A stretch of 64,000 bases of DNA from Veillonella seminalis (GTDB lineage Bacteria; Bacillota; Negativicutes; Veillonellales; Veillonellaceae), in contig NZ_RQUZ01000006.1 of the NCBI RefSeq assembly GCF_003992065.1, positions 88,261-152,260 of the forward strand, written 5' to 3'. This document shows, piece after piece, positions 16,879 through 25,976 of the stretch. A program made the translations under genes and the position numbers. The number at the start of each line of letters is the position of its first letter. Within the stretch, counting starts at the first letter, position 1. The notes below the pieces were generated by a model, which was not told the DNA's origin, did no database searches, and was given only the letters and a program-made list of their open reading frames with translations.

Positions 16879-17985
16879 ATGAAGCGTATTATTATTTCAG
16901 GAGGTGGCACGGGCGGTCACATTTATCCTGCCATTACCATTTACAAAGAAATAGCCGCTATGACGGAGGCTGAATTCTTATATATCGGAACCGACAAAGG
17001 GTTGGAAGCTACGTTGGTGCCTAAGGAAGGAATTCCGTTTAAAACATTGCCGGTAGAAGGTTTGAATCGTAATTTTTCATTACACGCATTGGTTACTTTT
17101 GGCAAAACCTTGGGCTCTTTATGGAAGGCCAATCGCATTATATCCGAATTTAAGCCGGATATTGTTATCGGCACCGGCGGTTATGTGTGCGGACCGATTT
17201 TGTTGGCCGCGGCATTGCGTCATGTACCGACGCTTATCCAGGAACAAAATACGATTGGCGGTATTACGAACAAAATCTTGAGTCGTTTTGTCGACATCGT
17301 AGCGGTTGGTTTTGAAGATGCCAAAAAGGCTTTCCCTCGAGCGAAGCGTCTGGTGTATACCGGTAATCCGGTACGCCCGGAAGTATTGGTAGATACTCGG
17401 GCAGCAGGTCGTGAGTTTTTTAATTTAAAAGATGATGAGTTTGCCGTTCTCATTGCCGGCGGGTCTCGCGGGGCGCGCAGTATTAATACGGCCATGATTG
17501 AAGTACATGAATATTTTAAAAACCGTAAAGGCATTAAGCTGATTCATGTAACCGGTACGGGTGAATATAATCGTGTGCTTGAGGCGTTACACATTAAAGA
17601 CGGTGAATCGTTCAGTGATACTTCGGTGATTTTGCCGTATTTACATGAAATGCCTAAGGCATTGGCAGCCGCTGATTTGGCTGTATTCCGTGCCGGCGCT
17701 GTCGGTCTTGCGGAACTTACGGTGCGAGGTATTCCATCGATTTTGATTCCGTATCCGTATGCGGCGGAGGATCATCAAACATATAATGCAAGGGCTTTGG
17801 TAAGTGCCGGAGCGGCTCGAATGATTGTGGATAAAATGTTGCAAGGTAAGGATTTGATTGGTGAAATTGAATTCTTTATAAACAATCCGCATGAATTGGG
17901 ACGTATGTCGGTGGCAGCCAAATCGCTGGGAAAACCGGAGGCGGCTCACGATATAGCCCAATTGGCGTTGGATATTGCAAAATAA
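16879..17985 (+). CDS. murG: Lipid II synthase MurG (GlcNAc transferase)
   Basis: 368 residues, peripheral inner-membrane GT28 glycosyltransferase that adds GlcNAc to lipid I. The N-terminal GGGTGGHIYPA loop, GTGGYVCGP, and the donor-site motifs RAGAVGLAELTVRGIPSILIPYPYAAEDHQTYNA (quoted in part) identify it. The Shine-Dalgarno lies in the 3' end of murD (GAAGGGG). Confidence 0.95.
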   Translation: MKRIIISGGGTGGHIYPAITIYKEIAAMTEAEFLYIGTDKGLEATLVPKEGIPFKTLPVEGLNRNFSLHALVTFGKTLGSLWKANRIISEFKPDIVIGTGGYVCGPILLAAALRHVPTLIQEQNTIGGITNKILSRFVDIVAVGFEDAKKAFPRAKRLVYTGNPVRPEVLVDTRAAGREFFNLKDDEFAVLIAGGSRGARSINTAMIEVHEYFKNRKGIKLIHVTGTGEYNRVLEALHIKDGESFSDTSVILPYLHEMPKALAAADLAVFRAGAVGLAELTVRGIPSILIPYPYAAEDHQTYNARALVSAGAARMIVDKMLQGKDLIGEIEFFINNPHELGRMSVAAKSLGKPEAAHDIAQLALDIAK

Positions 17986-18006
17986 AGAATAAGGAGAGAT
18001 TACACC

Positions 18007-19380
18007 ATGTTGGATGGTATTCATAAAATACATCTTATCGGTATCGCCGGTTCAGGTATGCGGGCGATTGCCAATATTTTAATCAGTCAGGGCTTTGAGG
18101 TATCCGGTTCCGATATTCAGGAATCGGCCGTGACGGAACGTTTCCGTAAAATGGGAGCTACAATTCATATCGGCCATAATGCGGAGTATGTAAAAGGCGT
18201 TGATGCGGTTGTTCGCTCAACGGCTATTCATGCGGATAATCCGGAACTCATGGCGGCTCAAGAATTACAAATTCCGATTTTACATCGCTCCGATATTGTT
18301 AAAGCCGTATTGGATATTACAAAGGGGATTGCCGTAGCCGGTGCGCACGGTAAAACGACGACCACGTCCATGTTGGGACAGATTTTTGTGGAAGCCAGTT
18401 TGGATCCTACCGTTATCATCGGCGGCGAAGTTGATTATTTGGGCGGCAGCAGTCAATGGGGCCGCGGCGAATACAGCATTGCCGAAGCGGATGAAAGTGA
18501 CGGTTCTTTCTTAAAATTAAATCCTAAGGCCATTGTCATTACCAATATTGAAAATGATCATATGGATCATTACGGTACGATGGAGCATTTATTGGATGCA
18601 TTCTGCGAATTCGTCGGTAAATTACCGAAGGACGGTACGGCTGTTGTATGCGGCGATAATCCGTCGATTCAAAAAGTAATGCCGCGCGTGGATCGTCAAT
18701 TTGTTACCTATGGTCTTGGCGAAGGTAATGATTATACGGCTCGCAACATTCATTATGAAAAGGGCATTTTGGTATATGAAGCCATGAAAGGGAACGAAGT
18801 AGTGGCAACGATTCGCCTTAAAGTTCCGGGTACTCATAATGCTTTGAATTCATTAGGTGCCTTCGTTATGGCCACTCGTTGCGGCGTTCCGGCTGATGTA
18901 GTGGTAGCTGCTTTAGCTAAATTTACCGGTGCTAAACGTCGTTTTGAAACCAAGGGCCATGTTAAAGGTGTATGGGTCGTTGATGATTATGCACATCATC
19001 CGACGGAAATTGCGGCCACTTTGAGTGCGGCCAAAGCTTTACAGTCGCACCGTGTTGTTTGTATATTCCAACCGCACCGTTTTACCCGCACTAATTTATT
19101 GTTGAAAGAATTCGGTAAAGCCTTTGAAAATGCGGATGTATTATTTATTACCGATATTTACAGTGCCGGCGAGGATCCGATTGCAGGCATTGACGGTCAT
19201 TCGATTCCTGATATGGTTAAGGCCACGACGGGGCAGACCGTTCATTATATTGCTGATGTAAATGATGTACCGCAAATTGTTAAACAAATATTACAACCGG
19301 ACGACTTGGTAATTACCATGGGTGCCGGCAGCATTAGTCAATACGGACCTAAATTATTGGCTGCATTGGAAGAGGAATAA
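18007..19380 (+). CDS. murC: UDP-MurNAc:L-Ala ligase MurC
   Basis: 457 residues. First amino-acid ligase of the pathway, adding L-Ala to UDP-MurNAc. HLIGIAGSGMRAIA at the N-terminus, P-loop AGAHGKTTTTSM, EADESDGSFL, NIENDHMDHY, DDYAHHPTEI and FQPHRFTRT are all present. AAGGAG precedes the ATG at 18007. In many clusters murB follows murC; here ddl follows after 2 bases. Confidence 0.95.
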   Translation: MLDGIHKIHLIGIAGSGMRAIANILISQGFEVSGSDIQESAVTERFRKMGATIHIGHNAEYVKGVDAVVRSTAIHADNPELMAAQELQIPILHRSDIVKAVLDITKGIAVAGAHGKTTTTSMLGQIFVEASLDPTVIIGGEVDYLGGSSQWGRGEYSIAEADESDGSFLKLNPKAIVITNIENDHMDHYGTMEHLLDAFCEFVGKLPKDGTAVVCGDNPSIQKVMPRVDRQFVTYGLGEGNDYTARNIHYEKGILVYEAMKGNEVVATIRLKVPGTHNALNSLGAFVMATRCGVPADVVVAALAKFTGAKRRFETKGHVKGVWVVDDYAHHPTEIAATLSAAKALQSHRVVCIFQPHRFTRTNLLLKEFGKAFENADVLFITDIYSAGEDPIAGIDGHSIPDMVKATTGQTVHYIADVNDVPQIVKQILQPDDLVITMGAGSISQYGPKLLAALEEE

Positions 19381-19382
19381 TC

Positions 19383-20315
19383 ATGAAAAATAAAAAAATT
19401 ATAGTACTAATGGGTGGCCCTTCTAAAGAAGCGGAAGTTTCCCGCAGAACCGGTAAAGCTATTGCCGAAGCCTTGTGCAGTTTAGGTTATAATGCTCAAA
19501 CTTTGGAATTGGTGCCGGAACAATTGTTGGCGGATATTAAAGCTCAAGGCGGCGAAATCGTATTTAATGCTTTGCACGGTAAATTCGGTGAAGACGGTGC
19601 GCTTCAAGGTTTGCTTGAAATGGCAGGCATCCCTTATACCGGTTCCGGTGTTATGGCGCAAGCCGTAGGTATGAATAAGAAAATCAGTAAGGACGTATTT
19701 GTCGGTGCCGGCATTCCGACGGCAATGGCTAAATCATACAATGGCGAAACACAAAGTGAAGCGGATATTGTGGCTCATATTAAAGCCAACTTTACGATTC
19801 CGGTTGTTTTGAAACCGGCTACTCAAGGTTCCAGTATCGGCGTTACTATTGTACGTGAAGCCTCCGAACTTACGGCTGCTGTCAAAGAAGCACTTGTATA
19901 TGACAATATTTTGGTGGTAGAGCAGTACTTGGACGGCCATGAATTTACCGTTCCCGTATTGGAAGGTAAGGCTTTGCCGGTTATTGAAATCAGACCGCAT
20001 TCCGGCGAATATGATTACACTTCAAAATATACGACCGGTGCTACCGATTATTTGGTACCGGCTCCGATTGATGATGCGTTGACTGAAAAGATGCAGGCTA
20101 TCGGTGAAAACGTATATCGTGAATTGCAATGTTCCGGCGTAATTCGTATCGATTTTATGACGAATAAAGCAGGGGAACCGTTTGTATTGGAATATAATAC
20201 GATTCCGGGCATGACGGCCACTTCCTTGGTACCAAAATCTGCTAAAGCCATGGGGATGGATTTTCCGACCCTGTGTGAAAAAATTCTGCTCACCGCCGGT
20301 TTAGGTAAATTTTAA
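19383..20315 (+). CDS. ddl: D-alanine-D-alanine ligase
   Basis: 310 residues, ATP-grasp enzyme making the D-Ala-D-Ala that MurF uses. VLMGGPSKEAEVSRRTG at the N-terminus, FNALHGKFGEDG, GIPYTGSGVMAQA, the ATP-grasp loop KPATQGSSIGV, and the metal/substrate motifs IRIDFM and EYNTIPGMTATSL. The usual N-terminal G(G)xSxE-x-xS pattern is intact. It is coupled to murC (2-base gap) and precedes ftsQ by 19 bases. Confidence 0.94.
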   Translation: MKNKKIIVLMGGPSKEAEVSRRTGKAIAEALCSLGYNAQTLELVPEQLLADIKAQGGEIVFNALHGKFGEDGALQGLLEMAGIPYTGSGVMAQAVGMNKKISKDVFVGAGIPTAMAKSYNGETQSEADIVAHIKANFTIPVVLKPATQGSSIGVTIVREASELTAAVKEALVYDNILVVEQYLDGHEFTVPVLEGKALPVIEIRPHSGEYDYTSKYTTGATDYLVPAPIDDALTEKMQAIGENVYRELQCSGVIRIDFMTNKAGEPFVLEYNTIPGMTATSLVPKSAKAMGMDFPTLCEKILLTAGLGKF

Positions 20316-20334
20316 GTAAACTGGAGATACTGCG

Positions 20335-21474
20335 ATGGATAGAGAGAATCGGCAACATTCATCCGGTTACAGAAGACCGGCAGCACCATATGAGCAACGT
20401 GAATCCGCGTGGGGGCAAAACCCGGCAAACGGTCAAGGCTCGACTTGGAGCCAGCAAACGTATGGGAATCAATCGGCCGGACAAGGTCCGGTAGAAGCAG
20501 TGAGACCAAATCCGACTGCAAAATTTCGGCCATATGGTGAGTCGGCCCGCCAGGAAGGGCCGTCAACGAATCAGACCGGTGAACAAGCAAGACCGGGCTA
20601 TGGCATGCCGAACAGAAATGACGAGCAATCGGAAACAACGAATTCACCAAGACATTATCGGGGAACGGACCGACCTTTATACGCTTTTGACTCGAACTAC
20701 TCGGCTGCAGCCGACAGTGATGAACCAGGATACTATCAAAACGGCGGGGAACCGCCGGAGCCGCCTAAGCATCCTCATGCATGGCGTCGACGTATTGTCT
20801 TGATCGGTGCCGGTGTATTACTGCTTTGGTTGCTTTTATTTATCTTGCCTATCCCGTTCGGGTCAATTACGGTGACCGGTAGTCAGAATGTAACGGTATC
20901 GGATGTAATGGCTGCCGGCAATATACGCTATCCCGTTAATTTATTGCAGATTAATGCGAGTCAGTTGGAAGAACGCTTACAGCATGACTTGCGTGTAGAT
21001 TCGGTAAAAGTAACCTATGTATTGCCCCTTACTTTACAGGTAAATGTAACCGAACGACGTGCGGCCGCCGTGGTGGCGACTCAGTTTGGTTTTGCTACTT
21101 TGGATGCTAAGGGACAAGTTATTAATGTTGGGGCGGCTATTGAAGATACGTCAGCCCTGATTATTTCCGGCATTAAATTGGGCAATGTTTTATTGGGCGA
21201 CCAGATTGACGAACCGGTCATTAAAGGTGCGTTAACCTATTTGAATTCACTGAGTGATGAAGGTCGTAAGCAAATTGCCGAAATTAATGTAGGTGATGCC
21301 AATCAGTTAATCGCTTATACGGTGGACGGCTTACCGCTTCATTTGGGCGATACGACGGATATGGATAAAAAAGGGCCTTTATCTGAAAACATGTTGCGTG
21401 ATGTGAAGGCTCGCGGTGTGGCAGCACAATATTTGGATGTCAATGTAAAGGCGCCGTTTATTAAGACGCCTTAA
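20335..21474 (+). CDS. ftsQ: FtsQ/DivIB-like cell division protein with long cytoplasmic extension
   Basis: 379 residues. The first ~148 are hydrophilic and rich in Gln, Gly, Pro, Asn and Arg, with no predicted fold. A single membrane helix follows (about 154-171, LIGAGVLLLWLLLFILPI), then a POTRA-type domain (GSITVTGSQNVTVSDVMAAG ... LRVDSVKVTYVLPLTLQVNVTERRAAAVV). It is the bitopic division scaffold that pairs with FtsL/FtsB. The long disordered N-terminus is much larger than the usual 20-60 residues. Position before DUF881, sbp and ftsZ fits. Confidence 0.88.
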   Translation: MDRENRQHSSGYRRPAAPYEQRESAWGQNPANGQGSTWSQQTYGNQSAGQGPVEAVRPNPTAKFRPYGESARQEGPSTNQTGEQARPGYGMPNRNDEQSETTNSPRHYRGTDRPLYAFDSNYSAAADSDEPGYYQNGGEPPEPPKHPHAWRRRIVLIGAGVLLLWLLLFILPIPFGSITVTGSQNVTVSDVMAAGNIRYPVNLLQINASQLEERLQHDLRVDSVKVTYVLPLTLQVNVTERRAAAVVATQFGFATLDAKGQVINVGAAIEDTSALIISGIKLGNVLLGDQIDEPVIKGALTYLNSLSDEGRKQIAEINVGDANQLIAYTVDGLPLHLGDTTDMDKKGPLSENMLRDVKARGVAAQYLDVNVKAPFIKTP

Positions 21475-21495
21475 TAGAAAAATGGAAGAGGAAGC

Positions 21496-22191
21496 ATGTT
21501 AAAGCAAGGTCGTTGGGCGATAGCGGCTGTAAGTATGTTGCTGGGGATTATGCTGGTCGGTCAGTATAAAATGACACAAAGCATAGCAGACAGCAATATC
21601 CATTTACAGCGAACAGGAGATTTAGCACGTGAATTGACCGCGGCGGAAAAAGAGCGTGATGAACTGCGGCAACAATTAGAAAAAATACAAAAAGGAGATG
21701 CCTCGGCTAGTTTAGTTAAGGACATCAACTTGTTAAAACAGCGAGCCGGTCTTACCGATGTAAGCGGACCCGGTGTCATAATCACTATTAATGACAGTAA
21801 AATACCGGTGAAAGATAATGAAAACCCTAACCTTTATTTGATTCATGATGAGGACTTATTGCGTGTGCTCAATGAATTGCGCGCCGGCGGCGCCGAAGCC
21901 ATTGCCGTTAACGATCAACGGTTGACCGGTACTTCGGAAGTACGCTGTGCGGGACCGACGGTTATGGTTAACGGTAAAGTATTCGGTCCTCCGTTTGTGA
22001 TTAAAGCTATTGGGGATCCAAAGACTTTGTCGGCGGCGCTCACTATGCGCGGTGGCGTAGTAGAGTCTTTGAAGTACTGGGGCATTGAGCTGAAGATTCA
22101 AGAAGTGAATCAGATGGTGGTGCCGGCTTTCAACGGTACATTTAAAGAAGAACATTTACAGGCAGTTAAGCAAGGAGGCGATAAAAAATAA
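21496..22191 (+). CDS. DUF881 family membrane protein
   Basis: 231 residues. An N-terminal membrane anchor (about 7-24) is followed by a coiled coil (LARELTAAEKERDELRQQLEKIQK) and the DUF881 core (GPGVIITINDSK ... VLNELRAGGAEAIAVNDQRLTG ... PPFVIKAIGDPKTLSAALTMRGGVVESL). Family function is unknown, but members cluster between ftsQ and ftsZ with sbp in Firmicutes and Actinobacteria. The stop overlaps the next start by one base. Confidence 0.88.
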   Translation: MLKQGRWAIAAVSMLLGIMLVGQYKMTQSIADSNIHLQRTGDLARELTAAEKERDELRQQLEKIQKGDASASLVKDINLLKQRAGLTDVSGPGVIITINDSKIPVKDNENPNLYLIHDEDLLRVLNELRAGGAEAIAVNDQRLTGTSEVRCAGPTVMVNGKVFGPPFVIKAIGDPKTLSAALTMRGGVVESLKYWGIELKIQEVNQMVVPAFNGTFKEEHLQAVKQGGDKK

Positions 22192-22535
22192 TGATGTACT
22201 TATTTATCGTCGGAGGCTTGGTAGTGGGCATTATTATTGGTATAATGTCACCGCTTGAAATCCCGCCGGTGTATGCCAAATATACATCGGTAGCTTTGTT
22301 GGCCGCATTGGATAGTGTATTTGGCGGCACGCGTGCCGCGTTGGAACGAATATTCAATTTGTCGATATTTCTGACAGGATTCTTTTCAAACTCACTATTA
22401 GCTGCACTCTTAGTATTCTTGGGAAATTTTGTGGGCATTGATCTTTATTATGTAGCACTCATCAGCTTTGGTTTACGTTTATTTCAAAATACGGCAGCCA
22501 TTAGACGTTTGCTTTTGTCAAGACGTACGAAATAA
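22191..22535 (+). CDS. sbp: Small basic protein family (DUF1290, Sbp)
   Basis: 114 residues with three hydrophobic segments (about 3-20, 30-48, 70-95) and the family stretch PVYAKYTSVALLAALDSVFGGTRAALE. It is a membrane protein of unknown function typically encoded just upstream of ftsA or ftsZ. CAAGGAGG sits inside the preceding gene and the start overlaps its stop (TAATG), so the two are coupled. Confidence 0.9.
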   Translation: MMYLFIVGGLVVGIIIGIMSPLEIPPVYAKYTSVALLAALDSVFGGTRAALERIFNLSIFLTGFFSNSLLAALLVFLGNFVGIDLYYVALISFGLRLFQNTAAIRRLLLSRRTK

Positions 22536-22600
22536 GGTATACTTTAATGTAAAAGAGTAGAAAAATTAAAAAAAATAGTGTAAAATGAAATGAACTAAGT

Positions 22601-22606
22601 TATAAT
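22601..22606 (+). promoter_or_regulatory. Possible ftsZ promoter -10 element
   Basis: TATAAT at 22601-22606 in the 143-bp sbp-ftsZ spacer, 73 bases before ftsZ. No clear -35 box is visible, so the call is weak. Confidence 0.35.
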
Positions 22607-22678
22607 AGTATTGAAATAATCATGTTGTTTGAAATAAAGGGCATATAAATTTTACGGGCAACAGGAGGAGGAACGTAA

Positions 22679-23683
22679 ATGTCGGAATTCGCAAGTATTA
22701 AAGTAATCGGTGTTGGTGGCGGCGGAAGTAACGCCGTAAATCGTATGATTGACAGTGGTCTTCAAGGTGTAGATTTCCTTGTGGCTAATACAGAAACTCA
22801 AGCTTTGGATAATTCTAAAGCAGATATAAAAATTCAATTAGGTGAAAAATTGACTAAAGGTCTTGGTGCCGGTGCTAACCCACAGGTAGGGGAAGAAGCG
22901 GCTCAAGAAAGTCGTGAAGAAATTACAAAAGCCCTTCAAGGTTCCGACATGGTCTTTGTAACCGCAGGTATGGGTGGCGGTACCGGTACCGGTGCAGCTC
23001 CTATCGTTGCTGAATGTGCACGTGAAATGGGTGCTTTGACTGTTGGCGTAGTAACAAAACCATTCACTTTTGAAGGTAAACGTCGTAAGAACCAAGCTGA
23101 TAAAGGTATTGAAATGTTAACCAGCAAAGTAGATACAATTATCGTAATTCCTAATGATAAATTATTACAAGTTGTTGATAAGAAAACTCCTTTGAACGAA
23201 GCATTCCGCACTGCTGATGATGTGCTTCGTCAAGGTATCAAGGGGATTTCCGATTTGATTACCGTACCTGGTCTTATTAACCTTGACTTTGCCGATGTTA
23301 AAACTATTATGACAAACCAAGGCGAAGCTCTTATGGGTATCGGTATCGGCGAAGGTGAAAACCGTGCTGTTGACGCTGCTAAAATGGCTATTAACAGCCC
23401 ATTGTTGGAAACATCCATCGAAGGCGCCAAAGGTATTCTCTTGAACATTACCGGTAGCGGTGATTTGAGCTTATTCGAAATTAACGAAGCAGCTGAAATC
23501 ATTTCCGAAGCAGCGGATCCTGAAGCTAATATTATCTTCGGTTCCGTTATAGATGAAAACCTTGGAGATCGCGTACAAATCACTGTTGTTGCTACGGGCT
23601 TCGGCGCACAACCTAAATCAGCTGCCGTGAAATCTCCATTTGGTACTGTAGGTCCTGAAATCCCTACGTTTATGAAGCGCTAG
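22679..23683 (+). CDS. ftsZ: Cell division protein FtsZ, short C-terminal linker
   Basis: 334 residues. Tubulin-like GTPase that forms the Z ring. The GTP-binding loop is [12 protein letters not shown] (97-108), with the nucleotide loop [12 protein letters not shown] near 12-23 and the T7 loop [11 protein letters not shown]. The protein ends EIPTFMKR, the conserved C-terminal peptide that contacts FtsA or other anchors, joined to the core by only about 15 residues. Most FtsZ linkers are 30-100 residues. GGAGGAGGA gives a strong ribosome site. FtsA is not encoded nearby. Confidence 0.95.
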   Translation: MSEFASIKVIGVGGGGSNAVNRMIDSGLQGVDFLVANTETQALDNSKADIKIQLGEKLTKGLGAGANPQVGEEAAQESREEITKALQGSDMVFVTAGMGGGTGTGAAPIVAECAREMGALTVGVVTKPFTFEGKRRKNQADKGIEMLTSKVDTIIVIPNDKLLQVVDKKTPLNEAFRTADDVLRQGIKGISDLITVPGLINLDFADVKTIMTNQGEALMGIGIGEGENRAVDAAKMAINSPLLETSIEGAKGILLNITGSGDLSLFEINEAAEIISEAADPEANIIFGSVIDENLGDRVQITVVATGFGAQPKSAAVKSPFGTVGPEIPTFMKR

Positions 23684-23723
23684 TTGGTTACTAAGCGTGT
23701 ATGTGTTAAGAGGAGGTAATTCT

Positions 23724-24302
23724 ATGAACAAAAAAGTGTTAGTAGCTACATTAGCTGCCACAATGTTAACAGGTGCTGCCTTCGCAGCTGCTGTACCTGT
23801 AACTGACATCAATCAAGGCGATAGCAAAATCGGTGTTGAGTACAGTTTTTCCCAAAACGTAACCGGTGAAAGCGGTCATGCTGACGGCTTCGGCGTTAAT
23901 TTGCAGACCGGTTTGACTGACAAATGGGCATTGCAGTATTCCTTTAACAAAATCAATCTTGATGATCGCAGCGACATTAAAGATCATCAATTGAATGCTG
24001 TTTATGATATTCACCCTAACTTTAACGTATATGCAGGCGGTACTTATATTAAAGCTGCCGGCGATCATGAAACCGGTTTACAGGTTGGTGTAATCGGTCA
24101 TATGCCTTTGGCAGATCGTCTTGAAGGCTTTGCTAAAGTAGGTTTCGGCACCGACATTAAAAATACTTACCAAGTAGGTGCTACTTACGCATTGAATAAT
24201 GAATTCGATCTCAGCTTATATTATCAATATGACAAATATGATGTAGATAATGATAAAGTATCCGCTAAAGGCTTCCATGCCGGCGTAGGCTATAACTTCT
24301 AA
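23724..24302 (+). CDS. Outer-membrane beta-barrel protein
   Basis: 192 residues. Signal peptide (1-21, KKVLVATLAATMLTGAAFA, probable cleavage after AFA). The mature part has alternating beta-strand pattern (KIGVEYSFSQNV, WALQYSFNKI, FNVYAGGTYIK, LEGFAKVGFG, LSLYYQYDKY) and ends FHAGVGYNF with the C-terminal Phe used for BAM recognition. This points to a small 8-stranded OmpX/OmpA-like barrel. AAGAGGAGG precedes the ATG at 23724. It follows ftsZ by 40 bases and is closed by a terminator. Ligand unknown. Confidence 0.82.
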   Translation: MNKKVLVATLAATMLTGAAFAAAVPVTDINQGDSKIGVEYSFSQNVTGESGHADGFGVNLQTGLTDKWALQYSFNKINLDDRSDIKDHQLNAVYDIHPNFNVYAGGTYIKAAGDHETGLQVGVIGHMPLADRLEGFAKVGFGTDIKNTYQVGATYALNNEFDLSLYYQYDKYDVDNDKVSAKGFHAGVGYNF

Positions 24303-24391
24303 TTTGCCGTATTTGTTTAATCGATGAGGAGAAACGGTTTTCTCAAAAGTCATTTTAACTCGTGATTAGCGTACATAATTATAAGTAATAT

Positions 24392-24438
24392 AGCCCCACA
24401 AATATCCTTTCTTGGGAACGATATTTGTGGGGCTTTTA
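24392..24438 (+). terminator. Intrinsic terminator after the beta-barrel gene
   Basis: 15-bp perfect stem (24392-24406 with 24420-24434), 13-nt loop, T-rich tail. Confidence 0.88.
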
Positions 24439-24522
24439 TATTTATATAAATCAATATAGTGCAGTTGGTATGCACTTTAGTACAGTCTATCTTGCATGAT
24501 AAACATGAATTACGCATAGCCT

Positions 24523-24538
24523 ATATTGTATACAATAT
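24523..24538. promoter_or_regulatory. 16-bp perfect palindrome, candidate operator
   Basis: ATATTGTATACAATAT is fully self-complementary. It lies 37 bases before a terminator-like hairpin and about 107 bases before the aminotransferase start. The TTGTATACAA core resembles GntR- or TetR-type sites, but no regulator is assigned. Confidence 0.5.
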
Positions 24539-24574
24539 TCTTATCAAAAAACATCATAATTTTGGCATTTTTTG

Positions 24575-24604
24575 AGCTCTTACTCTTGTAACGGGCTTTT
24601 TTTT
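24575..24604 (+). terminator. Terminator hairpin upstream of the aminotransferase (possible attenuator)
   Basis: AGCTC-TTAC, loop TCTT, GTAA-C-GGGCT, then seven Ts (24598-24604). It stands 40 bases before the aminotransferase start, well separated from the previous gene's own terminator. Confidence 0.65.
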
Positions 24605-24644
24605 CCGTTATTATTAAGTAAGGAATTGATTAATATCAGATGGG

Positions 24645-25907
24645 ATGGTGTCGGTTATGACTATGAGTATGGCAGCAACACACGCAAGGGGTAAAAAAGC
24701 GAAAGATAATATTTTTGTCATGAATGCACGCGCACAGGAAGACGCGAAATTGAATGGCAAAGAAAATGTGCTTAACGGTACTTTGGGATCCATTATGGAT
24801 GAACAAGGTAATATTGTCTTTCTGAAAGCTGTAGAAAAAGAATATTTAAACTTGCCACGCAATGAATATGTGGCGTATGCACCGATTGCGGGTTTACCTG
24901 AATTCTTGGAAGCCGCTAAAAGCGAATGCTTCGGCGAATCCAGACCGGACGCATTTTTATCGGCGGTAGCAACTGCCGGCGGTACCGGTGGGGTTCATCA
25001 TTTGGTGCATAATTACACCAATCCGGAAGATATCGTATTGACGGCCGATTGGTACTGGGGCGCGTATGAACAAATTTGCGGTGACAATCATCGCCATTTG
25101 GAAACCTATCCGTTATTCGATGCAGAGTTAAAATTTAACTTTGAAGGCTTCAAAGCTAAAGTATTGGAAGTAGCGGCTAAACAGGAAAACGTAGTAACTA
25201 TTTTCAACACACCGGGCAACAATCCTACCGGTTTCAGCTTGACTGATGAAGATTGGGATAAGGTAATTGCATTTACCAAAGAATTAGTTGCTAACGGTAA
25301 AAATAAATTTATCATCGCCTGTGACGTAGCCTACATTGATTACTCCGGTGAAAAACAGACTGTACGTCGTTTCTTCAAAAAATTCAGTCAATTGCCGAAA
25401 GAAATTTTTGTCGTAGTTTGCTACAGTTTGTCTAAAGGCTTTACTTTATACGGTCAGCGCGTAGGGGCTATGATCGGTATTACATCAGATGCCGATGTTG
25501 ATGCGGAATTTAAAGAAATTAATGCTTTAACATCTCGTGCTACTTGGTCCAATATTTGTCGTCCGGCTATGCGCACGATGGCTAATATTGTATCTGATCC
25601 GGCAAAATTGGCTGCTCATGAAACAGAGCGTGCCGAATATTGTGAGCTTATCCAAGAACGTGCCCGTATCTTCACTGAAGAAGCTAAAGAATTGGGCTTA
25701 CCATGTTTACCTTATTGCGGCGGTTTCTTCTTAACGATTCCGACAGAACATGCCAAAGAAATCGTAGAAGAACTTACCAAAGAACATGTGTATGTAATTC
25801 CTTTGAAACATGGTGTGCGTATTGCCGCCTGCAGTATTCCTAAAAAACAAATGCATGGTTTGGCTAAAACCGTGTACAATGTAATGCACCGCTTAGGTCA
25901 TTTATAA
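24645..25907 (+). CDS. PLP-dependent aminotransferase (aspartate/aromatic type, fold I)
   Basis: About 420 residues. The arrangement matches class I alpha aspartate/tyrosine aminotransferases: VATAGGTGGVHH (cofactor phosphate loop), DWYWGAY, NTPGNNPTGFSL, ACDVAYIDYSG, the PLP lysine in CYSLSKGFTLYGQRVG (about K264), and a C-terminal Arg region. It exchanges amino groups between an amino acid and 2-oxoglutarate; substrate is not readable. The start is uncertain: ATG at 24645, 24657, 24663 or 24669, none with a good ribosome site. A palindrome and a terminator hairpin sit in the leader. Confidence 0.85.
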   Translation: MVSVMTMSMAATHARGKKAKDNIFVMNARAQEDAKLNGKENVLNGTLGSIMDEQGNIVFLKAVEKEYLNLPRNEYVAYAPIAGLPEFLEAAKSECFGESRPDAFLSAVATAGGTGGVHHLVHNYTNPEDIVLTADWYWGAYEQICGDNHRHLETYPLFDAELKFNFEGFKAKVLEVAAKQENVVTIFNTPGNNPTGFSLTDEDWDKVIAFTKELVANGKNKFIIACDVAYIDYSGEKQTVRRFFKKFSQLPKEIFVVVCYSLSKGFTLYGQRVGAMIGITSDADVDAEFKEINALTSRATWSNICRPAMRTMANIVSDPAKLAAHETERAEYCELIQERARIFTEEAKELGLPCLPYCGGFFLTIPTEHAKEIVEELTKEHVYVIPLKHGVRIAACSIPKKQMHGLAKTVYNVMHRLGHL

Positions 25908-25914
25908 AATGTAA

Positions 25915-25949
25915 AAAATCCGGTGAACACAAGGTGCTCACCGGATTTT
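25915..25949. terminator. Bidirectional terminator between convergent genes
   Basis: 12-bp perfect stem (25915-25926 with 25938-25949), flanked by A-run and T-run, so it can serve both the aminotransferase gene and the converging DUF896 gene. Confidence 0.88.
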
Positions 25950-25976
25950 ATTTTTATGTGTTTAATGTATTGTTGC

